Assembly: GCA_964247055.1 (NCBI GenBank)
Contig: OZ176053.1
Location: 5,208,001-5,272,000 of the forward strand
Source of the DNA: Paragordius varius
Taxonomy: Eukaryota; Nematomorpha
DNA length: 64,000 nucleotides
Direction: 5' to 3'
Positions 12,401-22,874 of this stretch are shown here, piece by piece. The notes beneath the pieces were generated by a model. The model made no database searches, was not told where the DNA came from, and saw nothing but the letters and a program-made list of their open reading frames with translations. Position 1 is the first letter of the stretch, and each line of letters opens with the position of its first letter. Both the position numbers and the translations under genes were made by a program.

Positions 12401-15400
12401 TTTTAGCTCTTTCAAAATGATTAAACATTATTCGAAGTTAACTAAATGGAAACATCAACGAATACAATATAAAACACACCGTTTCAGTAAAAATGAAACA
12501 TATAGCAAATTGCAAAAAATGCAAAACCAATATTTTTTTAAAAAATAAAAACTATTTTTACCTTGATTTTTTTCATAACCTATTGTTTTGGGTAAACTTA
12601 TAAATAGAAATGTATGTAAATTGGTAACACACTTTATTATGTAACAATTATAAAAAAATATCAACCATCAAAAAAATATTGTCATGTTCGTAACATATAC
12701 TTTGTTTGTTAGTTTTGCCTTTATAAATTTAATTTTTTTAGCTTATGATATATGATATGATATAATATACCCATTTTTTGGAGCAGTATCCGTAGTAGAC
12801 AAGCATTATTGGTAACGGTTGTTAGGGCCCGAGCAAAATTTTCATCATTGTTGATGGGGAGCAGATCTCCATGCAACGGATCCGTGTAACAAATCGTAAA
12901 AGGCATCTCATTCAAAACAAACGTTTCTTGGAGCAATTCTCGGAACCGGGCAAATTTGGTGCATTCCGATTTGTGGAGAGCGAACCGGCGAAATTCCGCG
13001 TAAAACTGTGTTGTAGAATAAGCAAAGTTTAAAATGTGTAAAAGTTTTTTTGTGCACATATTTACATTATATTTGTCGCGGTCATTTTTACACTCCGATA
13101 TCTTATTAAGATAGACCCCTTGGTCCTCAAATCAGTTCTTTAATAACTATAAACTAATCATCTTATGCTGATAATTTTTGGCACTTTTCCGGTGTTTAAA
13201 GTATACCTTCCCACAATCATTAGTTTGTGGGTAGTTTAAGCGTTAATGTGACAAAAATAATACATAGGTTGGAAAAAAAACTAAATTATTATGTAGTTTT
13301 AATCAAAATAATTTCATTTTTTTAAAAATAATGCGAATCATGAACGATGTTTTCCCACAATCGGGTGAAATGGGAATAGGTGTCAATTGTATATTTCTAA
13401 CGAGTGGGAAATTGTACGCATATATTTTTACATATATTATCGAAAAGATTGGATAATATTATAATGTATGTAATATCTTGACAATTTTAACAATAAAAGA
13501 AAAAACCGAATTAATTAAATTAATCGGTCAATATTCATACTAATCTAAAAGATCTAAATAGTGTATGCTAGTAGTTAACTAAACAAAGAAAAATAAATAA
13601 ATAAAGAATCCACTTTAGGTTGTCGGGCCATCAAGTTTTCAGACAACATTATAATCACTTTACTTTATTTAACAAAAAATTATTGCAATATTTAATGTAA
13701 TGTTTGTTAAACTTTTTGATAATGTTTGACATACATTAGGCATTATAAATACAAACACCAAGTAAGAAAACCCCAAACAAAAAAAGATGACAAGGTCTCA
13801 AAAGTCAAAAACCATAAAACTATAATCGAGACACTATATACATACGATTGGATAGATAAGCATTTTCAAAAACATTCTAATTTAATCCCCTTCATCTTAT
13901 AATGATTAAATTTGATTAATTTAATATTTCTTACATTCTTCATAGATAGCTAAAAATAAATTATTATTAAATAGTAAAATATTATTATGCACTAAAAAAA
14001 TAAGGGTATAGGCTAAAAACCCTAAATTTACATTTGTTGCAAAATACGAACCATAAAAATTAGCAACGTTCACCTTTTCAAAAATAAAAAAAAAATACAT
14101 TCAAAAAGTATGAAAAATTTTAATTTATTTTTTATGACTATTACAAGTAGTATTCAAACTACACCAGCCATTTGGGATTTATAATGAATATGAAATTATA
14201 TGTTTTAAGAGAAACTTTAATATTCAAAACATAAAATCAAAAAAATTATTTTAAACAAAACTATCAAATTCATCCAAAATTTAGCTGCGTAAAATCCAAA
14301 ATAATTTTAATTTATTTATAAACACTATATAAATCAAAGGATTATATCGATTTTCATAGAAAAAAAATATCTATAAAATTAAACAATTCGAACTCCTGGA
14401 GTGCATGTTTCCTAAAACCGAGTTTCAATTTATAATTAGTTTTGAATTTAATAGATCTATGGATTTTAAAATTAATGAGTAAAGTTTATTTGATTTAAGA
14501 AAAATTAAAAAGGGCCAAATTGAGAGAGACAGGTTACCGATAAAAATGTTACCGCTGATAAGTGCGGTTATGGCTATCAAAAAAAACTATCAATTAAAAT
14601 CAAATTTTTGTACCATTTTTTTAATTTTTAATTAATTTAGACCCCACTTATATTCTTTTCTAATTACCAATTATTTAATAATATAGCTCTTTATTATATT
14701 AAGAATCAAATTAAATTGAGATAGATACAAAATTATAATTTATATGGAATTTAAATTTTAATTTAAGGGTTTCAGTTTAGATTAAGATAACAATAAATTA
14801 CAATATGAAATATTTTAACAACAATTTTGTATCTAAGGGAAATTATAATATCAACCAGCAAAAAATGATTAAATATTATTTCAAAAACAGGTTTCTCAAA
14901 ATATATAGCAATATACTTATTAATAAAAAACAATAAAAATATTTTATAAAGGGTTATCCTAAATATCCACCGGTATAGTTATTTATGGGTGTTGGCCTTT
15001 TGATAAGCTTTTTCCCTAACATCATATTTATCACATGAGTAATAAAATAATCTAGATTAAACAATTGATAAAAATTTAATTACGAACCAACCCTACCCCC
15101 CTTTGATTAGCATGTATAAATACTAAACCAAAAATCAATATGCCAACATGTTTTTAAATACTACATCCTGTTTCTATTTTTATAAATTTATAGAATATTG
15201 GATTTTAAACCTATCTTTTTATAAAATTTATATTATACATATCCTGTTAATATCCCAATAATATGTAACACGTTTAATGTATTTTTTTTACAAATTTTTT
15301 TTTACGATTTTCCATGATGTTAAAATAATATTTACACCCATTTTTCAAATTTTTATTTGAGAAAATATTTCTTTTGTGAAAATAATTAAAGTTTAAGTTA

Positions 15401-16349
15401 AACAGAATAGGTTAAAAAAATTAAATAATTCAATTTAATATAGAGTTAAGAGGATTGATTTTGGCTGATGGCGCAATGCTTTTAAATTTTTCCAAATAAA
15501 TATTTATCCAATGCATAAAAAACCAAGTTTTTTTAAAAAAATTATATTGATTTTAAAATTTGGACAAAATTAAAAATTATAAAAAGTTCCTAAATATGAA
15601 TGGTTAAAAGAAAGTTGGTAGTTATTAACATATCATTATACAAGTTCTGATAGAATTTTTATTCCTCACATTAAAAATGATAAATTATACTTTTATCGAT
15701 TGATATTTTTTTATTTTGATCTCTAATGAGTTGATTGCTAACTAAATAGGTATACATAAACGTTTCATATATAATACAAAAATCGCATGGAATAAAGAAA
15801 GAGCTTGAGAATTCAGTTATGCTAATTTAAGTGATTACATAAAACTACTATTTATGGAAAAAAATTTTATTATTTTTACATAACTCGCAAACATTAATAT
15901 ATGTAAAGCATATATGAAATATAGTATGTTGTAGGAATCATTTTTATGAATACAATTATGTATAATGTAAGCACCGCCTATATAATGCAAATTTAAATTT
16001 CTCTAAGCATCGATATAAAACAATGAAATATAATCTAATAAAGAAAAGTATGAGATATTTAGACTTATAACTTTCCATAAACGAGATAACTGAAGCATTA
16101 ATGATAGAAACTACAAATATAATTGATTAAAAGCATGTTTATGTTAAAAATTAAAATGATTTGATATTTGTATGACAAATAAATAATCTAATATGTAGTT
16201 TGAAATAAAAAACTATATCTTAAATATCAAACACAAAAAGTTACCAAAAAAATAAATTAAATATAACATGGAATATATACCTTAGATTTAACTTCAATAA
16301 TATCTGGATCAATGAATTTCCTACGTTTGGATTTGCGATAGCTCGACAT
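4835..16349 (-). CDS. Par-6 cell polarity scaffold, 7 exons
   Basis: Par-6 is the adaptor that joins aPKC (PB1 domain), Cdc42-GTP (semi-CRIB plus PDZ) and Crumbs/Par-3 type ligands at the cell cortex. Exons (minus strand): 16349-16281, 13005-12771, 10469-10164, 9838-9437, 6239-6019, 5590-5201, 5077-4835. All junctions are GT-AG and the phases agree, giving about 621 residues. PB1 covers about 17-101 with the conserved EVKSK (Lys21 matches human Lys19, which contacts aPKC) and [12 protein letters not shown]. The semi-[18 protein letters not shown] is at 258-271. The PDZ begins RRVRL at about 278, has its carboxylate loop PLGF at 349-352, and runs through ISRLVPGG and EVNGI to [18 protein letters not shown]. 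It is longer than vertebrate Par-6 (about 350-375) because of a low-complexity linker between PB1 and CRIB, a roughly 60-residue insert in the PDZ first loop, and an Asn/Ser-rich tail. The start codon is the first ATG before IEVKSK. Confidence 0.95.
5057..5142. repeat. Tandem duplication (about 42-43 bases) across a splice acceptor
   Basis: Two adjacent copies, about 5057-5098 and 5099-5142, nearly identical. Each carries, on the minus strand, a TATTAG acceptor followed by AATCTAAACATAAACG. The copy nearer exon 7 is the usable acceptor; the outer copy would read 13 codons and then meet the TAG of the inner acceptor in frame. Confidence 0.85.
5164..5169 (-). terminator. Candidate poly(A) signal of the short par-6 form
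   Basis: AATAAA on the minus strand, 20 bases after the in-frame stop at 5189-5191 that is reached if exon 6 is read through its donor site. It would let the transcript end with the tail NHIRVKL. Confidence 0.4.
5201..5590 (-). CDS. par-6 exon 6 (end of PDZ and tail)
   Basis: One hundred and thirty codons, residues about 412-541. It opens with [19 protein letters not shown], the last strand and helix of the Par-6 PDZ, and continues as a Ser/Asn/His-rich tail. The donor AGA|GTAAAA is phase 0. Without that splice the frame continues VKL and stops at 5189, giving a class II PDZ ligand pattern (hydrophobic-x-hydrophobic) like the fly Par-6 tail VLHL. Confidence 0.9.
6019..6239 (-). CDS. par-6 exon 5 (core of PDZ)
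   Basis: Residues about 338-411, carrying [17 protein letters not shown], the ISRLVPGG and [14 protein letters not shown] segments typical of Par-6. The acceptor (ATATGTAG) follows an AT dinucleotide run rather than a clear pyrimidine tract. A second in-phase acceptor, CCGCAG with exon start at 6222, lies 17 bases inside. Confidence 0.93.
6391..6422. repeat. (AT)n microsatellite
   Basis: Uninterrupted AT dinucleotides in par-6 intron 4, with another shorter AT run at 6243-6270 just upstream of the exon 5 acceptor. Confidence 0.9.
7313..8047. mobile_element. Inverted-repeat MITE in par-6 intron 4
   Basis: The left end 'tgatcggtgagtttgctga' is matched inverted by 'tgagcaaactcaccgatca' at the right end. 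A second inverted pair is 'acatgcttcccaagcaat' near 7428 and 'attgcttgggaagcatgt' near 7816. Further inward the arms stay related. No transposase is coded. The superfamily cannot be assigned from the ends alone. Confidence 0.7.
9437..9838 (-). CDS. par-6 exon 4 (semi-CRIB, PDZ start)
   Basis: Residues about 205-337. It holds a linker, the semi-[18 protein letters not shown], the first PDZ strand RRVRLVK, and then about 50 residues (PRRPVLPC... to PPAT) that known Par-6 proteins lack at this point. A possible internal donor GTTAAA lies right after RRVRL (exon end would be 9603). Confidence 0.9.
10164..10469 (-). CDS. par-6 exon 3 (PB1-CRIB linker)
   Basis: Residues about 102-203, Asn/Tyr/His-rich with [13 protein letters not shown], no domain. 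It is placed by phase (1 in, 1 out), by a TTAACAG acceptor and an ATG|GTAAAC donor. The position between PB1 and CRIB matches the variable linker of the family. Confidence 0.85.
10470..12770 (-). other. par-6 intron 2
   Basis: AT-rich. Around 11220-11290 a 'cagaggtgcaaaaaattaga' block resembles a hAT-type terminus, but no matching opposite end was found, so it is not called as an element. Confidence 0.6.
12771..13005 (-). CDS. par-6 exon 2 (PB1 domain)
   Basis: Seventy-eight codons from [10 protein letters not shown] to LLRILLQKM, the bulk of the PB1 fold that binds a[20 protein letters not shown] is diagnostic of Par-6. The acceptor is CTACAACACAG and the donor ATGG|GTATAT. Confidence 0.95.
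13006..16280 (-). other. par-6 intron 1
   Basis: A 3.3 kb intron of low-complexity AT-rich sequence. No exon, RNA gene or bounded repeat recognised. Confidence 0.7.
16281..16349 (-). CDS. par-6 exon 1 (start)
   Basis: Twenty-three codons: [20 protein letters not shown] then KSK. The EVKSK at the end is the conserved start of the Par-6 PB1 domain and joins directly to FYAEFRRF of exon 2. The donor is AAG|GTATAT. This exon is short and easily missed by ORF search. Confidence 0.93.
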
Positions 16350-16431
16350 TATAACGGTGCGAACATCTCAGGTAAAAAGGGATGGATGATTTACATATGA
16401 TTTAATTTTTGAGTACCTTAAAAAAATTTAA

Positions 16432-17010
16432 CACTTGGATACAATACATTTCTTTTAGTCCTTCGATTCAAATTGGGGTAGTTAAATACCCCAGGCCTTT
16501 TTAAAATTAAATTCTTCAAAAAATATGGAAGGAATCGAAACCATGGCAAAATTTTGCACTTATATAAAATTAATAAACCGAAATATATAAAAAAATTTAT
16601 TCAAAAATAGTTGATATTACTTATTTTAAGCTAAGATCGAAAGGTAAAAATTTGGTCACCGTGACATGTGTGCACTGGTAAATATGAAAAATAATACAAA
16701 ATAAACCACTTTTTCTATTTCTATCAATGTTAGATGTAACTTAAATAAAAAATTAACTTTAATTTTACCCTTAAAATTAAATGAAGACTATATTTTGCAA
16801 AATTTTTGTAAAATAAAAATGGCGTCGAAATAGTTTGAGATGGAATTTTTTTTAAAACAATATTTTATCAAGATATTTTGGCATATTTATATAATATTTA
16901 TCAGGATAGAAGCATATATTTAAATTGGGACCGTTTCCTTAAGTAGTTTTTAAAAAATTTAATTTAAATTTAGTCTGGGGTATTTAGATACCCCAATTAG
17001 AATCGAAGTG
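16432..17010. mobile_element. TTAA-type MITE, family A
   Basis: Flanked by TTAA (16428-16431) and a decayed TTGA. The left end begins CACTTGGATACAA and holds 'cttcgattcaaattgggg' with a subterminal palindrome (ggggtagttaaatacccc); the right end is the shorter inverse ending in cgaagtg. The interior is the standard family A body with 'atggcgtcgaa' and 'gatagaagcata' blocks. Only about 80 bases upstream of the par-6 start codon. Confidence 0.8.
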
Positions 17011-17014
17011 TTGA

Positions 17015-17561
17015 AAGATGAATATAACACATTTATTTCAATCTTTCGATTCAAATTATGGTAATTCGATACGTCGGACTTGTTTAAAATTTAATATTTT
17101 AAAAAATATGGAATCAATTAGAACCCTGGCAAAAGTTTGCATTTTTACAACATTAAATAACCGAAATAGAAAAATTCAAATACTTGATATTACTTATCGG
17201 GAAGTAAGACGCAAAGGTAAAATTTAGCCAACATGACATGTGTGCATAAGCTAAATATAAAAAAAATATTCCACTTTTTCAATTTATATAAATGTTTAAT
17301 GTTGTTTTAATAAAAAGTAAACTTAATTTTAGGCTTAGAATCATGTAATTAGTTGCAAAAATGTTGTAAAATAAAGATGGCGTTCAAGTAGTTTAACGAA
17401 CTTTTTTTAAAACTTAAAATTTAGATATTTTGGTCTATTTATATAATTTTTTTAAGATAGAAGCATAGATTTAAGTTGGAGTCGTTTCTTTCAGTATTTT
17501 TTCAAAAATATCAATTTTAATATTGTCCGGTGGATATGAGAACCCAATTTGAATCGGAGTG
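17015..17561. mobile_element. TTAA-type MITE, family A, diverged
   Basis: Second direct copy next to the previous one, same internal block order, with a TTAA after its right end at 17562-17565. More diverged: the subterminal palindromes are mutated. Confidence 0.65.
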
Positions 17562-17575
17562 TTAAAGCCGCATAT

Positions 17576-18096
17576 TATTAATCAGCTGTTTAATTAAATC
17601 GTGTTTTGGACTTGCATTAATTTTAAACCCTAGAAGTTACAAAACTATGAAAATATAAGTTTATCTCATACAGAACATTGTTTGATAATTTGTTTTAACT
17701 AAAATAACTTTCAAAATAGTAGTTTATTTAATGCTCTGGGTTATAAAACTATCCCAATATGTCATCTCGGAAAAAAAGTAAAAAGGTCATAGGGTGTTAA
17801 ATTATGAATAAAAAGGTAAATAATTGAATATTATGGTTAAAATTTGTATATAATTAGCTTTTGAAAGCTTTTAAGTTATAATTTCCATCAAATTTTTAAT
17901 AATTATTGATTTTATGGAGCTATCTAAATTTTGGACTCTAAAAGTTAAAAAACTGTAAATATTCTTGACTTATTTATCTATCACATGAGAGAATTATATT
18001 TTAACCAAAAAACATTTAAAACAGTGCTTACTAATTTAAGGGGGTCGAAAAATACCTAATTGTCATCGCGCATAATAAATAAATTGTAATGAAGTG
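17576..18096. mobile_element. TTAA-type MITE family B, two copies
   Basis: Two related units (about 17576-17812 and 17813-18096), each with 'atcagctgtt' or similar, an 'aagttacaaaactat' type block and a 'ggggtcgaaa...' region near the right end. The second ends gaagtg followed by TTAA (18097-18100). The family matches 37560-37970 and 59080-59585. Confidence 0.55.
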
Positions 18097-18100
18097 TTAA

Positions 18101-18604
18101 CACTTTGATTCAAATTGGGTTATCTAATACCCCAGACAGTTTTTAAGTTGATCTTTTCAAAAAATTACTGAAAAAACGGTTCAATTTAAATTTATGCTTC
18201 TATAAATAAAAATTAGTATCTAAATAAAATTTAGTTTTGAAAAAACGGTTTTATTCAAACTGGCCATTTTTATATTATTATATCCTTTTTGCAAAATATC
18301 GTGTTCATTTATTTTTAAAGGTAAAATAAAAGCTAATTTTAATAGAAACAGAAGAAGTGGTATATTTTTATTATTTTTACATTTAACTTAACATGTAATG
18401 TTGGCTAAATTTTTATCTTTGGGTTTTGCCTCTGAATCAGTAATATCAAGTATTTTTTAATAAATTTTTTATATGTTATATAAGTGCAAACTTTTGGAAT
18501 GGTTTCAATTTATTCCAAGTTAAAATATTGTATTTTAAACATACCTGGGGTATCTAACCTCATTTTGAATTAAAGGACTGAAATAAATGCGTTGTATCCA
18601 AGTG
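18101..18604. mobile_element. TTAA-type MITE, family A, inverted copy
   Basis: Flanked by TTAA at 18097-18100 and 18605-18608. The short end (CACTTTGATTCAAATTGGG) is on the left and the long end (...gcgttgtatccaagtg) on the right, so it is opposite in direction to the copy at 16432. Confidence 0.75.
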
Positions 18605-18839
18605 TTAACAGGTCTGGAAATAGATTCTGATAGATAAAATCAATAATTACATGATATCTTTTTGGGGCCATACGAGTATTATTAGCTTGGTATTACCACA
18701 TTGGTAACTGCTCCATAAAATGACAAAATATGCGTATGTTTTGCTAATTCAAAAAATCACTTAAATATATTATATAATAAACAAAACAGTATTTTAATAA
18801 GATTTAGATTTTATGAACCTGCTTATGGACAAACTTTTA

Positions 18840-19010
18840 AGCTAAAATCACAATAAATTTTTTTAAATATCTGCTAACATCAAAAAATATTTTTCCGAAA
18901 AAATTGGTTTTGCTTTAGATTTTAATTCATAGCAAATTTTGGTGAAGCGACTTTTAATGCATTTTGAAGCATGGTGAAATGGGTATACCTTTAATATATA
19001 ATAAAACACA
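18840..19010. repeat. Repeat C, one arm
   Basis: Carries 'ttcatagcaaattttggtga' and 'gcattttgaagcatggtgaaa'. Related arms occur inverted at 19600-19800 and 21330-21480 and direct at 21105-21190 and 55085-55165, so this is an old dispersed inverted-repeat element cut up by family A insertions. Boundaries are uncertain. Confidence 0.5.
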
Positions 19011-19055
19011 TTCCTATGATGCTAAACATATCTATCATCTCAGATTTTTAATTAA

Positions 19056-19544
19056 TACATCGATTCAAATTGGGATATTTAAGACTATATTTAAATTAAT
19101 ATTTTTAAGAAAACTGAAGAAAACGGTCTCAATGTAAATTTATCTTTTATCCTAATAAAAATTATATAAATAAGCCGAAATATCTTATAAAATTTATTGA
19201 AAGCTCTACATCAAACAGCGATGCCATTTTTATTTTACCACATTTTCGCTAAATATCATGTTTATTTACTTTTAAAGCTAAAATTAATAACATTGATAGA
19301 AACAGGAAAAGCTATTTTTTATTATTTGCTAATGCACACATATCATGTTGAATAAATTTTATTGACCTTAAATAAATATGTATTTTGAATGATTATTTTA
19401 TGTATTTCAGTTTATTAATGTTATATGAGCTCAAACATGTGCGATGGATTTAATTCCATCCATATTTTTTGAAGTAATTAAAGGCCTGGGTTATACTAGC
19501 CAATTTGAATCAAAGGGCTGAAATGATTGTCTTGTATCCAAGTG
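19056..19544. mobile_element. TTAA-type MITE, family A, diverged
   Basis: Same direction as the 18101 copy; TTAA precedes it (19052-19055) and a decayed TTAT follows. Both subterminal palindromes are damaged. Confidence 0.6.
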
Positions 19545-19599
19545 TTATAAAAACTTGTATGCAGACAAAATTAAGTTATAAATAAGTACTGTTTTTTCC

Positions 19600-19860
19600 A
19601 GAAAATGATTGTAAATTTGAGGTCAAACACATTTTTAAATCAAATATCTGAAGGAAAAGTTTAGAATCAATTAATTATATAAAAGTGTTTTTGTAACACA
19701 TGCTCAAAAATGCCTTATCTCACTTCACCAAAATTTAGCAATAAATTGATTTTTAAAGCAAAGTATCCATCTTTTGGAAAAATCTGTTTTTGATATTAAT
19801 ATTTAGAAAACATAAATTTGCGCATTATAGCTCTTTTTACGCTTAGTTTACACAGGATCC
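19600..19860. repeat. Repeat C, inverted arm
   Basis: Contains 'ctcacttcaccaaaatttag', the reverse of the arm at 18900-18960, with about 600 bases and one family A element between them. Confidence 0.5.
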
Positions 19861-20011
19861 AAAACCTAGGAATATTATATATATTCCAATAGAAAAACGA
19901 TCAGGATCATGTTTGGTTTTGGCCCTTACAAATGATTAAATAAAGTTATTTACACTTTTGTGGTAGCTACTTCTTATATCACAAAATGGTAAAATATGGC
20001 ACATTTTGTCA

Positions 20012-20530
20012 ACATTTGTATTCAAATGGGGTATCTAAATACCTTACATTTAATTTGGTATTGTTAACAAATACTGAAAAAAGGTCCCAATTTAAATTGC
20101 TTCTATCCTAGATAAAAATTATATAGCCAAATCTAAATAAAATTTGCTTTTGAAAAAAAAAGTTCCCTATTAAATTACATGGACGCCATTTATATTTTGC
20201 AACATTTTTGCAAAATATCTGATTTATTTTATATTCTACAATTTAAAGCTAATTTATATTTAAATGATATCTAATATTAATAGAAACAGAATAAGTGGTT
20301 TATTTTATTTCTAAATTTTGCTAATGCACATATGTTATTTTGACTAAAAATTTGGGTTTTACTTTAAAATAAGTCATATCTAGTATTTTTGAATGAATTT
20401 TTGATATTGGGTTTATATGTTATATAAGTGCAAACTTTTCCAAGGTTTTAATGTCTTAATATTTTTATTTAATTTTTAACAGGCCTGTGGTATCTAACTA
20501 CCCCAAAATAGAAAGAGTTCTATCCATGTG
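20012..20530. mobile_element. TTAA-type MITE, family A, diverged
   Basis: Family A body in the same direction as 18101, with TTAA at 20531-20534 after '...tatccatgtg'. The left end is eroded. Confidence 0.6.
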
Positions 20531-20609
20531 TTAAATAAATTTTTTTGGTGAAAGGTAAATTTTTCATATTATAAACTGCATATAAAAAGCAAGGGGCTAG
20601 TTCTCTTAA

Positions 20610-21102
20610 CACTTGGATACAACACATTCATTTTAGTCCTTTGATTCAAATTGGGGTAGTTGGATACCCCAGGCCTGTTTGAAATTAAATATTATAAAGA
20701 ATATGGAAGGAATTGAAACCATGGCAAAATTTTTCACTCAATAACATTAATAAACTAAAATATAAAAAAAATCCAATCAAAAATACTTAATATTACTTAT
20801 TCAGAGGTAAAACCAACAAGTAAAAATTTAGGCAACATGAGATGTGTGCATGAGCTAAATATTAGTTTTAGCCTTAGAATCAAATATGATATTTTGCAAA
20901 AATGTTTAAAAATTAAAATGGCCCCGAAGTAGTGTGATATGGAACTTTTTTTTAAAACCAAATTTTATTTAGATATTTCGGCTAATTTATACTATATTCA
21001 ATAGGATGGAAGTCTAAATTTATATTAAGACCTTTCTTTCAGTAGTTTTTTAAAAATATCAATTTAAAAATAGCCTGGGGTATTTATACATTTGAATCGA
21101 AG
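20610..21102. mobile_element. TTAA-type MITE, family A
   Basis: Starts after TTAA (20606-20609) with CACTTGGATACAACACATTC, an intact long end and the palindrome ggggtagttggatacccc. The right end is eroded around 21090-21102. Confidence 0.7.
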
Positions 21103-21104
21103 CT

Positions 21105-21490
21105 AAATTTTGGTTATAAATTTAATACATAGCAAAATTTTGGTGAGACGAATTTTATCGTATTTTGAAGGATGGTGGAAACGGTATAAGGCTAAAGGGG
21201 TCCACAAAAACACTAGCTTTTCGAAATATCACCTCAGAATTAATTATATCTTTGGTTTTTAAATTAGAGGGAAATTTTAGAAAAAAACAATTTACTTTAT
21301 AATAATTTGTAAAAGTAGAACATTTTAATCAAAATTTTGAAGAGTGTCTTATATCACCTTTTATATCGTTTCCACCATCATTCAAAATATAATAAAACTC
21401 GCCGCACCAAAATTTTGCTATAAAATAATTTTAAAGCAAAATATCCATCTTTTCGGCCAAAATTTAGGAAATATTTCAAATTTTTATCGC
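21105..21490. repeat. Repeat C, both arms
   Basis: Two inverted arms: 'agcaaaattttggtgagacg' near 21130 and 'cgccgcaccaaaattttgct' near 21400, with matching 'gatggtggaaacg' and 'cgtttccaccatc' inward. About 360 bases long, the most compact copy of this repeat in the window. Confidence 0.6.
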
Positions 21491-21776
21491 GCAAGTTTGG
21501 CATTTTCCGTTTATTTTAAGAGAACAAGATTTTAGAAGGGCGATTGGTGAATTTCAAAGCCCAAATCTAAAAACTAAACTTTCTGAAAATATTGTTTTGC
21601 TTTTTTACATGTAGTTTATGATATAATTTAGTGTTATTTTTTGAAATGCAACCTTTAACTTTTACCAAAAAAAGTTTACTTTAACAACTTCAAATTTTGC
21701 CATTTTCCGATATGGAGCAGTTACCCAAAAAGTGTAAAAAACTTAATCAATCTTAGGGGCTTAAACCCAAAGCTTT

Positions 21777-22257
21777 ATGATAATCCTGATAGATTTTACT
21801 ATCAGAATGTATATATTTCATCAGAATATTTTTAGGACGTTTTGGAGTAGTATAGGATTTTGCCAGTGGCATACTCAAAGGGTGGGTCAAGGGGTAGCAT
21901 TATGCGCTCCTTGCTACAAATGGGTTCCGACTAACGCAATAATCAAATTTAATCGCACAATTCAAAGAGGATACCGCTCTATTCCTACAATAATGTTCAA
22001 GAATCAACGAATAACTTTGTATCTTGTGTCGGATGAAGTTATAAGTACATTTACGGTACAGCTATTAAGGCGAATTTTATAACCAAGTAGTTATGCTGGT
22101 TTATGCGATTTATAGTGATCGATTTATACTTAAATTGTGAGAAATAAACAATAGTGGCACGGAAAAAGACTGGGTGCTCTGGATCATATGGATAGATACA
22201 GAAAAGCAAAAACTGGTAAAACGCAAGCTAGAGCCAAAGGCACCATAACAGAGTTTT
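21777..22257 (+). other. Unassigned open stretch, two frames
   Basis: An open frame of 101 codons (21777-22082) with unusually mixed composition for this DNA, including the peptide GFCQWHTQRVGQGVALCAPC, is followed by a second open piece at 22158-22257 reading WHGKRLGALDHMDRYRKAKT and on to GTITEF then stop. The base composition is less AT-rich than the neighbours, which suggests coding past or present. I do not recognise the family; it may be a small host gene with an intron, a gene fossil or part of a transposon. Confidence 0.3.
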
Positions 22258-22330
22258 AGGGGGAATAGATTATTTGCGTACTGTTCTCACTAGTAATACT
22301 TGTAATGTTATAATTATAATATAGTATATA

Positions 22331-22340
22331 TTTATTTATT
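22331..22340 (-). terminator. Candidate poly(A) signals of the GPR158-like gene
   Basis: Two overlapping AATAAA hexamers on the minus strand about 230 bases after the stop codon at 22567. No closer AATAAA is seen on that strand. Confidence 0.4.
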
Positions 22341-22566
22341 TTTCATAAATTAATCTAAAATTCAATTAATTTACCGGGTTTAGGGCAAAATGTTTACGTT
22401 TCAGTCTTGTATTTTAATTTGCATAAAATATTTGCTTTTCGAATATTGAATGCAAATACTATTTCAAATAATATATTTTAAGGTAGGACTGCATATATCG
22501 AAAATAAATAACAAAATGCATTCACAAAAAAATCATTTTTCTCTAAAAAAATATAGGTGCTACAAT

Positions 22567-22874
22567 TTAAATTCTAATATCTTCATTGTCAAAATTTATG
22601 GTAATCATTTTTTCAAGGGATCCTTTGTTGGATAAGGGCGTCGTTTCTGTAGTAGCATCAGAGAGCATGGTTGAAAGTGAGACAGCCGAAGTCTGTTTAC
22701 CCGGTAATTGGGTGGCAAAAAAATTAATGTTTGAGGAATCATCAAAAGACAAAGATGGCTGCAATTTTATAATAGATTTCTTCTCTGGCAACGCATTGGA
22801 TGTACGATCCAATAGTTTTATTACTTCCTCAGTAGAAAAGGGTGGATGTTGTTTATTAATTGTCTTGGCGCTAC
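22567..22874 (-). CDS. GPR158-like exon 15 (C-terminus)
   Basis: Residues about 1410-1511, Ser/Thr-rich tail ending NFDNEDIRI then stop. Placed by its TAATTAG acceptor and phase 1 entry. The plus-strand frame over the same bases is a shadow. Confidence 0.85.
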
